This document shows, in pieces, positions 7,511 to 9,097 of a DNA stretch of 9,097 bases (positions are counted from its first letter, which is position 1; each line of letters begins with the position of its first letter). The notes beneath the pieces were generated by a model that did not search any database, was not told the DNA's origin, and saw only the letters and a list, made by a program, of their open reading frames with translations. Position numbers and translations under genes: made by a program. Source of the DNA: LMUY01 sp964242215 (lineage in GTDB: Bacteria > Pseudomonadota > Alphaproteobacteria > Acetobacterales > Acetobacteraceae); the NCBI GenBank assembly GCA_964242215.1, contig CAXTCJ010000180.1, positions 1 through 9,097 of the forward strand. Direction: 5' to 3'.

Positions 7511-8347
7511 CTAGTTAGGGATGAACGGCTGACCGCAATCGGAGCAGAAGTAAGGCCCGGTACGCTGGGTATGCGTAAGCTTCTTGCACGTATAACAGTA
7601 GGTAATCACTGCGCCGTATGTCCTTGCCCCCGCAGTCGTGGCGTAGCTGTCTATTGCCTCGACGATATCGCGGATTGCACCGGTTTGTTCCTGGATGCCC
7701 GCAGGCTTGATCGTGGCGACCGGCCATGCCACTCCTGTAGCACTCTCATCGAAACCCGGTATTTGCTCGATTGCCATCGTCACGTAGCCATAGTCGGCTT
7801 CCTGGATTTCAGCGAGTTTATGCGCGATGGCGTCACGCACCTGATCCGGCATCCGCCCCGTTGCTGACGCGGAGTAGCCGGCTTCGACGATGAACACCTC
7901 TAACAGGAACACTTGCTGTGCTCCCGCATCAATGAGTTTGTCGAGTTGGCCTTTGATGCTGCGAACTTTCTGCTCGCCAAGTTTGAGCGCTTTCGCCGTG
8001 CCGTCCTGCTTAACCTTCGCGGCTTTTAACTCGAAACAGCGGTACACTGGCGGTGGAAAGATGCGGCGACCCTCCTGCATCACAGGTGCTGGCCTCATGG
8101 CAATCAGCAGGTCTATGTCGCCCTGAAGCTGCTTATCGAACATGCTCAGCGGGATGCCAATCGCCTTCCACTGCCAGCTTCCATTTGCAAGATCGCCAAA
8201 GTGCCGCGACGTGCTCATGATCTTCCATGCGCAAGCCGTTTCTCGCCGTTGGTTCTGCTCATTGAACAGCGAATCCTCGAAGGCGTCGCCGACGAAGTGC
8301 CGCTCAATGAGCCAGGAAGCATCGCGTTCGTCGCTTGAGTTATTCAC
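7511..8347 (-). CDS. PD-(D/E)xK nuclease-like protein with C-terminal zinc ribbon
   Basis: Not recognised by name. From a GTG at 8347 it encodes 278 residues. The core GDIDLLIAM (76-84) followed by YRCFELKAAK (102-111) gives the D...ExK spacing of PD-(D/E)xK nucleases (D77 or D79, E106, K108). Conserved-looking glutamates upstream (E15, E36) could complete the site. The C-terminus carries CYTC (251-254) and CSDC (268-271), a four-cysteine zinc ribbon of the kind that binds DNA or protein. There is no signal peptide or membrane segment, so it is probably cytoplasmic. The frame is open further upstream to 8590, but that part is antisense-free overlap with the parE gene in another frame, so I start it at GTG 8347, preceded by AGGCGG at 8352-8357. 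It lies 26 nt after parE on the same strand and probably shares its transcript. A role as a restriction-like or DNA-processing enzyme is inference. Confidence 0.8.
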   Translation of the reverse strand: MNNSSDERDASWLIERHFVGDAFEDSLFNEQNQRRETACAWKIMSTSRHFGDLANGSWQWKAIGIPLSMFDKQLQGDIDLLIAMRPAPVMQEGRRIFPPPVYRCFELKAAKVKQDGTAKALKLGEQKVRSIKGQLDKLIDAGAQQVFLLEVFIVEAGYSASATGRMPDQVRDAIAHKLAEIQEADYGYVTMAIEQIPGFDESATGVAWPVATIKPAGIQEQTGAIRDIVEAIDSYATTAGARTYGAVITYCYTCKKLTHTQRTGPYFCSDCGQPFIPN

Positions 8348-8373
8348 TTGGCCGCCTATCGTGAGCTGGTTCG

Positions 8374-8661
8374 TTAGAGATGCTGTTCCGGCTCCATTCG
8401 CTGATGCAGCACGCGCACGATCAGGATGCCGCCTTCGGTCTTCCGATAGAACACGGCATGACTTCCGCTCTCGAGGCGCAGATAGCCGGGCCGGTCCTCG
8501 AAGGCCCGCCCGGCATCGGGAAAGGCCGCTAGTTTCTCGAAGGTCGCGTGGAGGCTGTCGATATAGGCCTTTGCCCGGTTGAGGCCCCATTCCTTGAGCG
8601 AATGACGGGTGATCTGTCGGATATCCCCGGCCGCGGCCTGGGCGAGCGCGTAGCTATTCAC
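8374..8661 (-). CDS. parE: ParE/RelE-superfamily toxin
   Basis: A 95-residue toxin of the ParE type. Characterised ParE proteins poison DNA gyrase, although relatives in the superfamily cleave mRNA, so the target is not fixed by sequence alone. Diagnostic segments are the N-terminal helical hairpin with DIRQITRHSLKEWG (~13-26), the middle FEKLAAFPDAGRAFEDRPGY, and the C-terminal strands SHAVFYRK and ILIVRVLHQRM, the classical ParE ending. It starts with GTG at 8661, overlapping the antitoxin stop by 8 nt, with AGGG 5 nt upstream inside the antitoxin gene. This gives translational coupling that keeps antitoxin in excess. Full length, with no obvious damage. Confidence 0.92.
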   Translation of the reverse strand: MNSYALAQAAAGDIRQITRHSLKEWGLNRAKAYIDSLHATFEKLAAFPDAGRAFEDRPGYLRLESGSHAVFYRKTEGGILIVRVLHQRMEPEQHL

Positions 8662-8902
8662 TCACGCCCTGCTGCTCGGCCAACACCTCAGCCAGGATAT
8701 CCGGCACCTTGAGCGGGCTGACGCCGCTGCGTTCGCCCTCGATCAACGCCCTAATCAGGGCTTGCCGCTGGTCGGCCGTCTGCTGGTCGTGGCGGATTAG
8801 GTCGCGCACATAGTCGCTGACGCTGGCATATTGGCCGCTCTCGATGCGCTCCTGTACCCAGTCCCGCATGGGATCGGGCAGCGAGACGTTCATGGAAGCC
8901 AT
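8654..8902 (-). CDS. parD: ParD-type ribbon-helix-helix antitoxin
   Basis: An 82-residue antitoxin. The N-terminal MNVSLPDPMRDWVQERIESG and the following SVSDYVRDLIR form the ribbon-helix-helix DNA-binding fold of ParD/CopG proteins, with the beta strand at residues ~4-8. The C-terminal tail (about 45-82) is the toxin-binding, protease-sensitive part. The start ATG at 8900-8902 is preceded by a strong Shine-Dalgarno AGGAGGG at 8909-8915 with 6-nt spacing. A second ATG three codons in has poor spacing (15 nt), so the first is preferred. It precedes parE with an 8-nt overlap. Autorepression through the repeat cluster just upstream is expected from the family. Confidence 0.92.
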   Translation of the reverse strand: MASMNVSLPDPMRDWVQERIESGQYASVSDYVRDLIRHDQQTADQRQALIRALIEGERSGVSPLKVPDILAEVLAEQQGVSE

Positions 8903-8908
8903 CGTTAT

Positions 8909-8915
8909 CCCTCCT
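8909..8915 (-). promoter_or_regulatory. Strong Shine-Dalgarno site of parD
   Basis: AGGAGGG on the minus strand, 6 nt before the ATG. It is the strongest ribosome binding site seen in the window and fixes the antitoxin start. Confidence 0.85.
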
Positions 8916-8927
8916 AGTCATCGCCAG

Positions 8928-8956
8928 TATGGCATAAAATGGCAACTCTTGCCATA
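8928..8956. promoter_or_regulatory. Putative ParD operator with ATGGCA repeats
   Basis: On the plus strand ATGGCA occurs at 8929-8934 and 8939-8944, exactly 10 bp apart (one helical turn), and its inverse TGCCAT at 8950-8955. The second and third form the perfect inverted repeat ATGGCAA-CTC-TTGCCAT at 8939-8955; the first and third form a wider TATGGCA/TGCCATA repeat. Ribbon-helix-helix antitoxins bind such short repeated half-sites to repress their own operon. The location, 13 nt beyond the Shine-Dalgarno, fits. A TTGCCA that could serve as a -35 box lies inside it on the minus strand, but no good -10 was fixed. Confidence 0.6.
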
Positions 8957-9097
8957 GCGCCTTGATGGGTGGGGCGGGTGGGCACAAGGCACGCTGCCTC
9001 TCGCCGAGACCGCAGGAAACAGTTGCCGTGTGACAGACCGCTTCAGCCGGTCGCAGCGTGGTGGATCCAGGCGGACAGTCACAGGAATAGTGCCGCC
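8957..9097. other. Right-end stretch with no supported gene
   Basis: No convincing coding frame, tRNA or repeat. A small hairpin GACCG/CGGTC around 9036-9052 is too weak to call. It may contain the parDE promoter's upstream part or the edge of a gene outside the window. Confidence 0.35.

Noticed and set aside
8348..8590. Upstream extension of the nuclease-like frame across parE
   Set aside because: The region is fully occupied by the well-supported parE frame on the same strand; a GTG with AGGCGG just after the parE stop gives a better start.
9036..9052. Small hairpin GACCG/CGGTC near the right end
   Set aside because: Five base pairs with no U-tract; not a credible terminator.

Overview
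The window is high-GC bacterial DNA, most likely from a proteobacterium. GC is highest in the first 1.84 kb and visibly lower from about 1.85 kb onward. It reads as an accessory or defence-island region. No integrase, transposase, CRISPR array or rRNA was found, and the sequence alone does not place the species.

Region 1 (1-1842, + strand) is the 3' part of a very GC-rich gene for a superfamily 2 DEAD/DEAH-type helicase whose N-terminus lies outside the window. Region 2 (about 1843-2164) is a non-coding spacer where base composition changes. Region 3 (2165-6366, + strand) is the centre of the window: a tightly coupled pair encoding a large OLD-family protein (ABC-type ATPase plus TOPRIM nuclease) and a UvrD/Rep-type superfamily 1 helicase, overlapping by 4 nt. 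This is the gene architecture of the Gabija anti-phage system (GajA plus GajB, class 2 OLD nuclease with its helicase). Both proteins are clearly longer than the prototype Gabija pair, so this is best called a Gabija-like variant.

Region 4 (6367-7510) is a scrapyard. It holds a small reading frame interrupted by two in-frame TGA codons (6407-6733) and the first ~126 codons of a NodU/CmcH-type carbamoyltransferase (6894-7272). Immediately beyond, on the opposite strand, lies a damaged or atypical tRNA gene (7274-7347) whose 3' acceptor strand no longer pairs. The carbamoyltransferase and the tRNA lose their 3' ends at the same place, which points to a recombination junction.

Region 5 (7511-8902, - strand) is a compact three-gene unit: a ParD-type antitoxin and a ParE-type toxin (8-nt overlap), then 26 nt later a 278-residue protein that I do not recognise by name. 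That protein carries a PD-(D/E)xK nuclease-like core and a C-terminal CxxC...CxxC zinc ribbon. Upstream of parD are a strong Shine-Dalgarno sequence and a cluster of ATGGCA direct and inverted repeats that look like the autoregulatory operator. The last ~140 nt hold no gene that I can support.

The layout suggests several defence-type modules (Gabija-like pair, toxin-antitoxin with a linked nuclease-like protein) accumulated beside a tRNA-associated recombination site. Joint function of the modules is inference.
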